From NCBI GenBank assembly GCA_947000775.1, contig CAMQGK010000048.1, positions 2,252,501-2,316,500 on the forward strand: a stretch of DNA of 64,000 bases, in the 5' to 3' direction. This DNA comes from Pterois miles. Lineage: Eukaryota; Chordata; Actinopteri; Perciformes; Scorpaenidae. A program made the position numbers and the translations under genes. Positions within the stretch are counted from its first letter, which is position 1. Every line of letters starts with the position of its first letter. This document shows positions 1-11,969 of this stretch, piece by piece. The notes under the pieces were generated by a model. The model did no database searches. It saw only the letters and a list, made by a program, of their open reading frames with translations, and was not told where the DNA came from.

Positions 1-129
1 TCACAACCAGCACTGCTCCCAGTAGACCACAATCACAGTCACATTCACAACAAACTTATTTATTGATATAAAGGACATACTCCTGGCTTTACTTTTTCTA
101 TTATGTATATACTAATCTATTTATTTTAT

Positions 130-256
130 TGTATTAATACTGTTTTTAAATCTATGCTTCTTGTCTTTATTGCACTATCCACTTTGCTGCTGTAATATGT
201 GAATTTCCCCACTGTGGGACCAATAAAGGAATATCTTATCTTATCTTATCTTATCT
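130..256 (+). mobile_element. LINE-like 3' tail ending in a TTATC run
   Basis: The stretch contains a 'ccactgtgggaccaataaag' block with an AATAAA signal, followed at 232-256 by about five TTATC units. Fish non-LTR retroposons of the L2/CR1 sort often end this way. No reverse transcriptase frame is visible upstream, so only the tail is present. Family assignment is from memory of such tails. Confidence 0.4.
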
Positions 257-261
257 GTCCA

Positions 262-900
262 CAGAATATTTAGCCAGTAGTGCTGTGGAGCATCCAGGTG
301 CTCTTTGGCAAACTTCAAATGTGCAGCAGTGGTTTTTTTGGACAGCAGTGTCTTCCTCCGTGGTGTCCTCCCATCAACTCCATTCTTCTTTAATGTTTTA
401 CTTATTATAGATTTGTCAACAAAAATAATTTCTGTGAGTCTTTAGCTGACCCTCTAGGATTCTTCTTCACCTCATTGAGTGTTCAGCGCTGTGCTCCAGC
501 GGCCATCTTTACAGGACGACCTCACCTAGGGAGAGTAGCAGCAGTGCTGAACTGTCTCCATTTGTAGAAAGTCTGTCCTATCGTGGACACATGGACATCA
601 AGGCTTTTAGAGAGACTTCTGTAACCCTTTCAGCTTCGTATCAGTCAACAGTTCTTGATCGTAGGTCTTCTGAGAGCTCTTTAGTGCGAGGCATGGTTCA
701 CATCAGGCAATGCTTCATGAGAGCAGCTAACTCAAAACTGGTGTGTGTTTATAGGGCAGAACAGCTTTAACCAACACCTCCAATCTCATCACATTGACTG
801 GACTCCAGGTTGGCTGACTGCTGGCTCCAATTAGATCGTGGATTAGGCTAGGGGTTCACACACTTTTTCCACCCTGCACTGTGAATGTTTACCTGTTGTG
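262..900 (-). pseudogene. Decayed Tc1-like transposase remnant
   Basis: Read on the minus strand from the ATG at 694, the sequence begins MPRTKELSEDLRSRTVD and then hits a stop. This matches the N-terminal DNA-binding part of Tc1/mariner transposases. Further down (about 400-262) another frame gives a piece with KFAKEHLDAPQHYW, which resembles the Tc1 region just before the first catalytic Asp. The rest of the catalytic domain is missing: the copy breaks off next to the LINE tail. Stops and frameshifts show it is dead. The outer right part (about 850-905) looks like the terminal repeat region. Confidence 0.7.
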
Positions 901-928
901 TTCAATAAAAACATGAAAACAAATAATT

Positions 929-1522
929 ACCTCCGCCAAGGAGGTTATGTTTTTGCCGGCGTTTATCTGTCTGTTCGTTTGTTTGTCTGTTTGTTTGTTT
1001 GTCTGTGTTCAAGATAACTGAAAAACTTATGGACGGATTTTGATGAAATTTTCAGGATGTGTCGAAAATGTGAAAAGGAAGACCTGATTTAATTTTGGGG
1101 TGATCAGGAAGAAATCCTGGATTCTGGATCACTTTGAAATTTTCGTTAACATTGGGGTAAATGGGACCCAAAAAATTGTTTCTCAATATCTCTGGTAATT
1201 GTTGTCCAAAGCTCATGAAATTTGACTCAGGGATTTACAATGTGTACTTCTATCAAATCCCACGCTTACTTCAACAATAATCAACACTCCAGATATGTGT
1301 TGAAGACTGTTATTTTTCTGACCATGACACAGTTTGTATCACTTTGTAAAATGTTAATGTACATATGTTGGTTTTAGAAATAATGTATTCTGAGTTTTAT
1401 GTTGTGTCTTGTATATATGTTCTATGTTCGCCACTGATTTAAAATTCTTTTTAAAAAAATGTAGGATTTTTATTTTGGAGTGAATTACAATATGGCGGGA
1501 AACTATGGTGCTTGGCGGAGGT
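929..1522. mobile_element. Nonautonomous DNA transposon, 594 bp, perfect 12-bp TIR
   Basis: The left end ACCTCCGCCAAG (929-940) is the exact reverse complement of the right end CTTGGCGGAGGT (1511-1522). The interior has no usable frame and contains a GTTTGTCTGT-type simple stretch near 970-1005. This matches a common fish repeat that starts with CCTCCGCCAAGGAGG. I cannot assign a superfamily from the sequence, and no clear target duplication is seen. Confidence 0.75.
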
Positions 1523-1907
1523 CTGCGCTTTTCTAGTTTTTGTGTTGTATTAGTTTACGCAGACTGTGTTTGTCTATTGTTGTGACTTAGATGATCAGAA
1601 CACATTTTATGACCAATTTATGCAGAAATCTAAGTAATCCCAAAGGTTCACAGACTTTTTCTTGCAGCTATATATGTGTGTGCTTTATACTGTAAACAAA
1701 TAGCACCACCTAAAACATGCCTCTGAATGTAGAAGTGCAGGAGCTGGCTGGGCCCTTGTGTGTGTGTTTGACAGGAGTGTGGGGGCCAAGTGTTTATGGT
1801 GAGTGTTTGTTGGACTCTGACAAGGTGGAGCAGAAACAGCTTGCTTCCCAACAGGCATTGCTCCACACAGTCAACACCCACACAGGTCAATGAGGAATGA
1901 TGGCATG

Positions 1908-1909
<2 letters not shown>

Positions 1910-1973
<64 letters not shown>
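1910..1973. repeat. (CA)n microsatellite
   Basis: An almost pure CA run of about 31 units. The minus-strand frame across it, a valine/cysteine run, is an artefact of the repeat. Confidence 0.97.
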
Positions 1974-1975
<2 letters not shown>

Positions 1976-4390
1976 CGGGTTAAGCCTAAATATAGGTTTG
2001 TCACTATGAAATCACACTGATCCAGTATTTGTCATCAAATAGGATCTGGTTGGTTTAGCTCTGATGTGATGAATATGATGTTAATATGAGTATGGTGATT
2101 GATGATATTGTATAATTACTTTTACATTTTATCATTTACTGTGCTTATTATACTTCTTGGCATGTCATCAATACCACACTAAACTAAACCTTAATGACTG
2201 TATGCTTATGCAACATTTTGATATAATTAAACATACAGTATACTGTATGGTGTGTTACAAGGGTGTCCCACTTCATGTTTCCTCTTTGTCCTGTTGGTAC
2301 ACATACTAATAACAACTCTTACTCTAGAAGTTTTTAAAAACCAAACCTGTTGAGGCCAAATGCACATGGAAAAATCTCTGAGTCTGTGACTAAAGGCAAC
2401 ACTATGGCTGACCCTTGCTCTGTTTGCTGAGCGCATAAAGTGAAGAGTGCTCGGCACACTAAGGGATCGGTCACGTACAAGAGCACAAATCTTCCCGTCA
2501 ACATGTTGATCTTTGAGCCCTCTAATCCAAAACGTTCTGTTACCTCGAGCTCAAATACTGCACCGTGGCCACTGTGTGTTGGTATGGTATGATCAGGGCT
2601 CCAGAGTGCGACTATTTTAGTTGCATATGCGACCAAAAATCTGTGGTGTGACTGAATATTTTCATTGGGCGCATGGGTACACCTGACAGGTCTGTGTTTG
2701 TGTATGTGTGAAACCGCACCCCGTAGCCTACTCCTCATCAAGCAACAACCATAAAACATCATGATAATTCAAAATGAAGAGAACTACTTGTTGTTTTTCG
2801 ACAAGACAAATGCTGCAATGCCTGTTACGCCCCGACCCGACCCAGACCGGCATCACCTGCAGAGCAACGCTCCTCCACCTGCCTCGCCGTGGTCAGATGC
2901 CTAAACCTGAACAGGGCAGCAGATTCATTTCATTAATGGGGAGGTCAGAAAGTGTGAGTGAGTGTGTGTGTGACACTACTGTACATTTAATTACATGAGG
3001 CAACTTTACTGCTAATTTCTATTCTGCTCTGATGATCACCAAACAGCTGATCAGCTCGTAGCGCATCAATGGACCGCTCACTCGCTGCACACACACATTA
3101 CATCATGCTGCTCTGATACCAACCTAATATAAAAACTACCTGACGCTACTGTTGGTAGACTGTTAAACTCACTATGTAGCCATCCAGGTAACACAGCTTA
3201 TTGTTATAACGAACAAATCAGAGTTGAACTCAGTAGGACGAGAGTTTAACAGGAGCTACCATTCATTTAAAGTTATGAGGCGTTCAGGCTCTTAAATTCG
3301 AACATTATCATGATGTTCTCATGTAGTTTTGGGAAGAAACTTGAATAAGTCTGGTTGTTTGAAGGAGATGTTTTCACAGCAACATAAAGCAGATAATAGA
3401 GAGAGAATTATGACATGTTTAACTTCCTAACAAAAACCAGTATGCAGATAGTAATAGGGGAGTGGATGTAAGTACATGGGATTTATTATTTCACTTTTGT
3501 TTTTTAACGTAGTATCAAATTGGTATCGAGAATCATGGATGGATCATTGGATCATTGGATCATGGATCATTTCACTGGTATTGGTATTAACAATGAAATT
3601 TCTGGTTCTGCGGCGCACTCATAACAACATGCAGACACCTAAACTTAATGTGTTCACAGATTATTTGTGAATACAGTATGTAGATATGTTACAGTTGGGT
3701 CAATTTCTGGTTTTGCCAGTCCGGTGATGCTGAAGCCATTTTGATTTTAAATAAACCAGAATTTGTTTTAATGACACGTACTGGCAAATTATCATGTCAC
3801 AGCACTAGATCCAGCTTGTATTGCATTAGCAATAAGCATATGACACCGTGATTAACATAATATACTGCGTTTATGAACACACTAGCGTACGGTTTACTCT
3901 GGTACCTGTTAATTACTGAAGCTTATCTGTATTTCTATCCTTTAGATGTTTTGCCTTGTCATGTCTCATATGTGTCTTCCTGTTAATCACTTGTCTTGCT
4001 CTATTAATAAACACAAGAACAAATTTGAGGGGAGCTTTTTTGGCTGTTGGCAATAGGTTGAAAGGAGTCATTATTTCTATATTTTTTTTTCAAATCTATG
4101 TTGTTATCTATTTATGTTGCATATAAAATATAAATACAAAACTGTATGAAAGTAACAATCATGGAAAAAAAAAAAAGATTTTAAAAATACCTTGTGGTGT
4201 GCAAACACTGACGTCTAATGTAGTCTGTTTTTACTGCTTTATCTTTACTTTGGCCAATGATGATCAGCAGCTGTTCTGTTCACTCTGTTATTAGTGGAAG
4301 CATACCAGCTGGGTTTCTAACAAGTTTCTAACCAAGTGAAAAAAATACTTATCTTTTCAGGTGAAATTTCGGAAAGAACCTCAAATAATA
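1974..4390. other. Non-coding flank, no gene recognised
   Basis: No frame here looks like a conserved protein. A 'cagggctccagagtgcgac' string at about 2594 resembles the end of a hAT-type DNA element, but I could not find a partner end. A short ATCATTGG-type run lies at about 3536-3570. The rest is AT-rich unique or old repetitive DNA. Confidence 0.4.
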
Positions 4391-5567
4391 TGGGCCCAGT
4401 TTTAACGATCTATAGTACATGGTCTCAAGTGCATGGTGCAAATGCATTTAGGGTGTGTCCAACTATACTCTTGTACGTTAAGCGGCACATAATCTGGGTG
4501 CAAAGTAAGGTGCAAGGAACAAAGGAGTTGTATTTATCCTCTTAATGAATCACAGATGTGTTTTGGGCGTAGCAGGAATCAGAGCGTCATCTCCCATTCC
4601 CTTTAAAAGCAAGGTGCACCTCCACATTCGCACATTGCTATTTAAAAGACGGATTTGGCAAATTGGAGAAGCAGATGCAACGTGGGCAAGCTGATGTATG
4701 TGGTGCTTGGCTGGTGGACCCTCTGCATCCACCGCCTCCCAGTCCTCTGTCCCATCAACAACCCTGTTTGACTGCATATGAGCAAATGCACCAATAACCT
4801 ATTTAACCAGTGCAGGAGGTACAGGGGAGGCACAACTCATTATATGATAATAAGCAAAAGGCTAAATATGATAAACAAGTATTCATAAATAATAAAAACT
4901 GTATTGCTTTCTGGTGCAACCCATGGGGGGCTTGGACTGACGGAGCAGAATCCTCCAGAGCTGCATTACGAGGCTGCAGTCGGACACTGCCGGAGAGGCG
5001 GCGCGTACCGCAGATCTATCGGCCTCAAAACGCTGCTGTTTAGGGGAGGACGGCCAGTAAAATTTGAACACAGAGGGATGAAGAGACGCTGCAGAGGCGT
5101 TATATTCATTACACTGTGAAGTGTCATCTGCCGCCTGAATTTAGTGTTTTCCTTAACATAAATAAAATCATTATTCTCATGCTGACACTGAGCGCTGCTG
5201 CGTCTCTGTGTGTGTTACAGTCAGTGTTTGCATGTTGTGAAGCTGCCTGTGTAGACTCACCTTACTATCTGAATAATGCAGCCTTTAAACAGCAGGAAAA
5301 TACCAAAGCAGACTTTACACCAGGTTTATGATGGTCGATGGCATGATTGCTTTCTATTGCCTCAAGATAGCAATGCACCAACAAAGCACGTGACCACACC
5401 TCACTTTAAGCCCAACACGCCCGTGGACGCACAGATGGGCGTGAGTACAGCTACTTACACAACGTGGCCACTGGGCATGAAAATGACAACTGTGTCTGTC
5501 TGAAACTAGCAATGACAGTTGTGCTGCACTGTGGGCCGCTTTGCGCCGGGTGTAAGATAGGGTCCTA
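4391..5567. mobile_element. Possible degraded DNA element bounded by GGGCCC-like ends
   Basis: The left end reads gggcccagttttaacg; the right end, reverse-complemented, starts aggaccctatcttacacccg, which is loosely similar. The internal sequence (boundary blocks such as 'gcgccgggtgtaagatag') recalls a fish repeat family. The short minus-strand frames at 4550-4833 show no domain. The assignment is weak. Confidence 0.3.
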
Positions 5568-8436
5568 ACCTTGTTCAAAGTGGGTCTGATGCTGCAATAA
5601 GGTACTATATATAACTAGAGGTGAGGCTATGGCCCCTCCCTCGATTCCTATACCCCAACTTCGGGCACCCTTGCTCAGACCATACCAATCTTCAAACTCT
5701 GCCTTCATTTTGATCCCAACTACACACCTGTAAAGTTTTGTGATTTTACACAGTTGTGATAAAATCATGGGGGTAAAATATAACGTATTGTTTTGGTATT
5801 GCTACTGAAACTCAGGTATTGCATTAGCCCTACTTCTCAATCACAAAAATACTTGAAAATGTTGAGTAGTTGTTGTATGAAACTTTCATATAGAGACAAC
5901 GTACAGAAAAGAAACTGACCAGCACTGGAACTACAGTCCTAAAAGGTCCGGTGTGAACAGCAACCAGGGTTGAACAGTCTGACATGAATGGTAAAAATGG
6001 GCTGAATGCATATTCAACATACCACAGGATTCAGGAGGGTTATGTTTTAAAATTATGTCAAAACTGAGTGGATTATTCTGAGTTTAATGGGGCCACATTA
6101 CCCCCCATCCCATGTACACACACTCCCATCTAAAAATATGTTTGAAAGTATTACCAAGCTGAGAGCTGAAAAGCTCTTCTGACCCAGTTCAGAGCTCCAC
6201 ATCAGTGAACTGCAACCTGAGGAGCAGCAACATGTCAACAATAGAGATCCATCCTACACAGGAAACATCCCAGATTCAGCTTCATCAGCAGTTAATGTGT
6301 GTCCATCAGTGACCATGTGTCCTGACCATTAGCCCCTACCCACACACTAAGAGTTAATCAACCTGAATAAAACTATTAGATAAACCATAGCCGAATCTGG
6401 CGACCACTTTGTCGTTTCGCCTATTATCTCTGTTACATTTCTGTGAAAACATCTCCTTAAAACAACTGGATTAATTCACGTTTCTCACCAAAAACTACAT
6501 TATACAAGATCTGAAGACATCATGATGACGTTCAAATTAACCTTGGCTCAGTGTGGCTTGTCTCTTATTTTTATTTTTATTTTTATGTAAATCAGTGGCA
6601 CCTCCTGTTGACATTAGCTGTTAGCTCCGTGCAGGACTGTGCTGCCCGCCAGCTGCTAACAGCTAACATTAAGTAGCTCGGGTTAGCGCCGAAGATAGGC
6701 AAAACATGACCTTAAGGTGACCTTAAGGTGGACCAGCGCTATTGTCATTATAACAGGCCACTCCTTTGAGTTTTGCTCAGCAGCCACATTCTCCACCATT
6801 GGTCCTTAGAGCTTTTCTGGCGGAAACCCTGGATACTACGGTTTAGCCTAGGAGTTTAAACCCCACTGCTGTGTCTTGGCAAAGTACGGTATGAAAGCAG
6901 AGTACGGGGCCTTTATTCTTTAACACACAGTGGCGTCACACTCTACCCAGGTCATCGTCTGCTACAATGCATATGTGCACCTCCGCCTGCAGTGTTTGCA
7001 TCTCCAACGACAGTGGCAGAGACCCCAAAGGCCTCTATGTGTGTGTGAAGGAATATCTGAAAAAGTTATATCAACTGATCGCAATAATACAAATGCACGG
7101 TAACATTTATTCATGCTAAACTTGCACAAATTTTCACTGTTTACTAAAATGTTTTTAGTATTTCTTAATTCTCAGTGACTTCCAGAATAATAAGTTCAAG
7201 TTATATAAAAATGAAAATGATGCCGGTTACATAAGTAAAATTGCTGGCTTCTTATTTCTGAGAAACTTTTCGATTTCAAAAATAAACTGTACACAAAATG
7301 ACCCTGTAAAACTGGTGTACAGCATTGTGTGATTTTTGTCACACACATTATGTCCATGACACCAAGTCCTAACTGGCCGCAAGTTTAGAGCTGAACTTTA
7401 GTCAGATGTCCTGTTTCTATTCATTCCTGTCTCTCACTTTTAAAGCACCGCAATGGACGAGGAACTGCTGATTCGTGATGTTGAAATGGGGAGTTAGGTA
7501 CGCAACACCTCATCATTTCACCAAAACACCTAAACAAGGTGACAGCTGGCTGGAGGAAGATCACCTGAAAGTTTCCTACTTCCTGTTGGCCATACTATAC
7601 CTATCATACCTACCTATCATTTCCAGTAAATATCACCATATTAAACGTGTTTACTGTTTAAAAATTACAAAAACTGGAAGATAGCAATTACTACTCACCC
7701 ATCTTTAAAGTGGTTACATCTCTGGTCTGATCTCGAGCACACAACTGATCGGTACGCGGTTTGTTTACATGAATTATATTTATTATTACTCTCTGTATAA
7801 AATAAATATCGAATACATGAAACAGGTAATCAAATAAAAATAAACTTTGTCAAATAAACTTTTGGTTGAAAAAAAATAAAGTTTTAGTGCATTTAGCAGC
7901 ATTTATTCCAGATGCAGAGGACTTACTGAGGCTTTTTTTAAATTCAGAGTTTGGGCGGAGGAGGGGTCCACGGCACCACCCGCTGCTCACTGGGAAGAGC
8001 AAGAACGATACCTGCTTTCAGGACGGTCTCCAACAACACCAGAAAAAGTCGCTAGATTTGTCGGTATTCGCTAGAGGGGTCTGAAAAGTCGCTAAATACA
8101 GCGACAAAGTTGCTAAACTGGCAACACACACAAGGGGGGCGGAGTCACATGTTCTAACAACACTGAGCTGCCCGCTTGGTAATCGGCTTCATATGCTGAG
8201 ACATCGGCTGATGCTGATTATGAAAAAATATCAAATAATCTGCCCGATTAATCAGCTGGCCAATTGATTGGTCAACCTCTAATCATTGCATCTTTGTCAG
8301 TGTTTCGGACAATGTTCAGAGTCAATCACAACCAGGAAGATTATGCATTTGAAACACTTGGCATGGAGCGTAAAAGATAGTGGGTAAATGAGTAAGAGAA
8401 GTACGTACAGTATGTAGCCTACACAGTGAGATATTC
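5568..8436. other. Non-coding flank, no gene recognised
   Basis: Only short frames without recognisable motifs are present. Near 6815-6830 the minus strand reads cagggtttccgccag, which resembles a hAT-type terminal repeat, again without a confirmed partner. The blocks around 8030-8120 ('gtcgctaaatacagcgac') and 8200-8280 look like old dispersed fish repeats. No promoter or exon can be supported. Confidence 0.35.
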
Positions 8437-8734
8437 TTTAAAGGCGACATATGAAAGCTCACTTTTTCTCCTCAATAATAAGAAAACCCAGTTTGTTTTG
8501 TGGGCTGTCTAGATCACAACACATGTGATTCAACAATTCACATTTGGCTCCCCTTCCTATGTCACATGCAGGCTCATTACAATATACCAGCCCCCATCTG
8601 AGGATCTCCATCCACGGCTTGGAAACTACCTTTGCAAAGGTGCACCAAGTATTTTTGGGACATTAAAGCATGTAAACATGTTTGAGTAGAAATCCAAGCT
8701 ACAAGTATGAAAATGAGCATGATGTCCCCTTTAA
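8437..8734. mobile_element. MITE-like element with imperfect TIR
   Basis: The left end TTAAAGGCGACAT (8438-8450) and the reverse complement of the right end, TTAAAGGGGACAT (8722-8734), match at 12 of 13 positions. The element is about 298 bp long and has no coding capacity. It resembles a family widespread in fish genomes whose ends read TTTAAAGGGGACAT. Confidence 0.65.
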
Positions 8735-10587
8735 GTATAAACAACTTATAAGAGCTTTAAAATATAAAATGTTACAATTACATTCATTGATATTCAGTCC
8801 AGCAGTGACATGATTGCCATATTTAATGAAACTTATTATAGGGCCCAAACTTAAAACCCTATCACACCATGAGAGGACAGCCACAACAATTAATTTCCAC
8901 TGATCCTTTTATATAATAAACTTTTTTTAACAAGTATGATATTGTAATCAGGATGGGAAACATTCAACATGTGTTATTACTTGTATTGTCATTATTCTGA
9001 CTATGCCCAGGTGAGTCTGACTGTGGTCGTGGATACCGGAGCAGGGTCACTGTGACTGACCTCGCCAGGTCTGAGGAGCCACCCCACATACCACCAGGTC
9101 CGTGGAAGGCTCCACTCCACAGGTGTTTGTCCCCTCGTCACTGTTACCAGCCGCCTACTGTCTCCTTCACTCCCACTACATTCCTACTTACCCACAGTAA
9201 TGAGCTTTAATTTTCACCGACTCCGAGTCCAGGTCCATTATGGATCCGTTTGATGCCAGCATATGCATTGTACAGTTTGGTGTAACGTTGCCTCCCAACC
9301 AGCACAACGTTAACTGGACAGGCCCAAACTAGCTGTAGCAGCCGGTCACGTCGGGAGATAAACGTCTGCCGTCACATATCACCGCCAGGAGCGACGTTTT
9401 GTCCAATAATAAAACTTGTCAAGCAGCTATGAAGTTTCTTTCGGTTCAGTCCTGGATAGAGGCTTCTCTGGAGGAGGAGCTGTCAAGGCGGCCGGAGTAA
9501 CACTACCACTTCCGGCGTTATATCTCAAAATAAAACAGTACAAACAAATGTAAGCTACAATCGCATACGGGAGAGAGTTGCGCTTTTATTTTGAAAGTAC
9601 ACCTCTGGTCGCGTGAGAGCAAACTGTGGCTAACGTGACAAGTGTTTCACGGCTCACTATGGTGACCACCAGCCAAATCCACCTGTCCCAAAACACGTCT
9701 GTGTGCGAGGTCTCCACAGTGGATTCATAATTAACTCATTGACTGCTGCATAGTGGTGTTTTCCTCTCTTCGTACAGGAGGCGTGTCAGCCTCCCTTGTT
9801 CATATTTATATTTTCATATTTCGTATTTCACCTCTCCTGACTAATAAAGGACTATCTTCTTCTTCTATTGTAATGCCCTCGTCATATTCCAGCGTTAGGA
9901 GTCTCTTTTCATTCCCTGTAATAATTAATTGATGATGTCGACATCGTTTCGTAAATGTTTTTGAACGCTGTGTTTTTATGTTTTAATAAAAGCCTTACTG
10001 GAGAAGTGTTCATGTGTTGAGATTTCTCTCAAGAAGACCCACAAAGTCCAACTCAAACATGGGCTACACATAACAGACTAAGCTGACAGTGTGTAATGGA
10101 TCACAGCTGCTTGAGGCCTCCACCACTATAATGCGGTTGTCTGGCGCCACCTGCTGGTTGGTTCATAAACTACTTCAGGAGGACTTTCCTCAGTGATTTA
10201 TAGCTATCAAGCTATTGCATTTGTAAAGGTAAAAGACTTATCTTATTAAAATAATGGTAATAAAATGTTGATAATACTGCACATGTAGTATAGGAGAGAA
10301 TATAAATGCTTTATTGTTATTGCACAATGTTATTAAATTAATCACTTTTTTATCTGTTCAAAATGTACCTTAAAGGGAGATTTGTCAAGTATTTCATACT
10401 CTTATCAACATGGGAGTGAACAAACATGCTGCTTTATGCAAATGCATTTATAAACAGCATTTATTATTGTAAACAACAACACAGAACAATGACAGATATT
10501 GTCCAGAAACCCTCACAGGTTCTGACTTTTGTATAAAATAACTTGCTCCAGTCATAAAATGGTAAACTGTGGCCCAGCAGTCAGCAA
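8735..10587. other. Flank with a CpG-bearing block and a second LINE-like tail
   Basis: No gene recognised. At 9340-9620 there is a GC-richer block with an ETS-like cttccgg string and a 23-codon plus-strand frame from the ATG at 9429; it could be an old promoter or part of a retroelement. At about 9839-9870 a 'ctaataaaggactatcttc' tail with TCT repeats resembles the end of a LINE-type element on the plus strand. Confidence 0.3.
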
Positions 10588-10970
10588 CAGCTGTCGGTGA
10601 GTCAGAGTGCTGACTTGACTATGACTTGATCCAAACTGCATGTGATTATCATAAAGTGGGCATGTCTGTAAAGGAGACCCATAGAGCCCATTTTCATTCA
10701 CACATCTGGAGGTCAGAGGTCAAGGGACTACTCTGAAAATGGCTATGCCTGTTTTTCCTTACCAAAGTTTAGCGTAACTTTGAAGTGTTATTTAGCTTCC
10801 TTCATGACAAGCTATGACATGGCTGGTACCAATGGATGACTTAGAGTTTCTAGTTTTATACGATGCCAGTATCTTTACTCTAGCTTTAAAAGTAAGCCTG
10901 CTACAAATTCAAAATTGCAATTAGCGTTAATGCGTTAAAGAAATTAGTGCTGTTAAAAGGATTAGCAGCA
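10588..10970 (+). repeat. Dispersed repeat family A, flank copy
   Basis: The core 'gaggtcagaggtcaaggga' followed by 'aaaatggctatgcctg' also occurs at 18091-18345 and in the other units. The inner part 'gcatgtgattatcataaagtggg' recurs inverted at about 14760-14800. The 3' end here has a GCGTTAATGCGTTAAAG motif. It is a common fish interspersed repeat; its class is not determined. Confidence 0.7.
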
Positions 10971-10974
10971 AGTC

Positions 10975-11969
10975 AACAGTCGTTGTGTTCGTTAGGGACA
11001 CTTGAGGTTAGTTTCTGGCTGTCTTTGATATTGAGTCTTTTAGGTATGGCTGAAAGTGCAGCATTGTAGATGGGGGATAGGTGGTGTCTCAGACACCACT
11101 TTAACATAGATGGCTTCTTTTACTCCTCTTTCAAACCATCTGTCCTCTCTGTCCAGGATTTGAACATTGCTGTCCTCAAAGGAGTGAGCCTTTTCCTTAA
11201 GGTGTAAATAGACAGCTGAAACTGGACCTGAGGAGTTTGCCCTCCTATGTTGGGCCATGCGGTTGTTTAAGGGTTGTTTGGTTTCTCCAATGTAGAGGTC
11301 CTTTCATTCCTCGCTGCATTGGACTGCATATACCAGGTTGCTTTTCTGTGTGTGTGGTAGCCTGTCTTTGGGGTGAACCAGTTTCTGTCTGAGGGTGCTG
11401 CTGGGTTTGAAACACACTGGGATTCGGTGTTGGTTAAAAACTCTTATGAGTTTTCCCGATGCCCCGGACACATAGGGAACGACTATGTTCCTGCGTTTGT
11501 TTCTGTCCTCAGCCCCCTCTGCATTCGTTCTCTTCTTAGAGCGTGTTGTTCTGTCAAAGGTCCAATTTGGATAGCCACAAGTTTTCAGAGCTCCCCTCAA
11601 ATGTTTCTGCTCTTTTGCTTGGGCCTGTGTGGTGGTTGGTACATTATCAGCCCTGTGCTGTAACGTTCTGATAACACCTAGTTTGTGCTCCAGAGGGTGG
11701 TGTGAGTCAAAGAGAAGGTATTGGTCTGTGTGAGTGGGTTTCCTATACACCCCAATGTGGAGGCTCCTGTCCTCATCCAAGTGAACACCACAGTCCAAGA
11801 ATGGTAAGTGGTTGTCTTGAACACCTTCTCTAGTGAACTTGATGTTCTGGTCCACTGAGCTGATGTGTTCTGTGAAAGCCTGGACTTCTTGGGTTGTGAT
11901 TTTCAGCCATGTGTCGTCCACATACCTGAACCAATGGCTTGGTGATGTTCTCTTGTATGAGTTAAGTGC
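10975..11969 (-). pseudogene. Penelope-like element, 3' half: RT end plus GIY-YIG domain
   Basis: The minus strand starts at the LTR junction and reads SYKRTSPSHWFRYVDDTWLK, with the YVDD reverse transcriptase motif near 11915-11930. It continues with HTDQYLLFDSHHPLEHK, typical of Penelope-like elements. The C-terminal endonuclease follows, with VYAVQC and LYIGET marking the GIY-YIG motif at about 11270-11335. An in-frame TGA at 11304-11306 lies between these two motifs, so the endonuclease is broken. The upstream half lies at 13773-14700, displaced by the LTR at 11970-13772. This half is not repeated in the tandem units. Confidence 0.88.

Noticed and set aside
1648..2004. 118-codon minus-strand frame with a long Cys-Val run
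   Set aside because: It is the translation of the CA microsatellite.
4550..4833. Small overlapping minus-strand frames as a transposase
   Set aside because: No catalytic motif or DNA-binding motif could be seen; the similarity to known fish elements is at the DNA level and weak.
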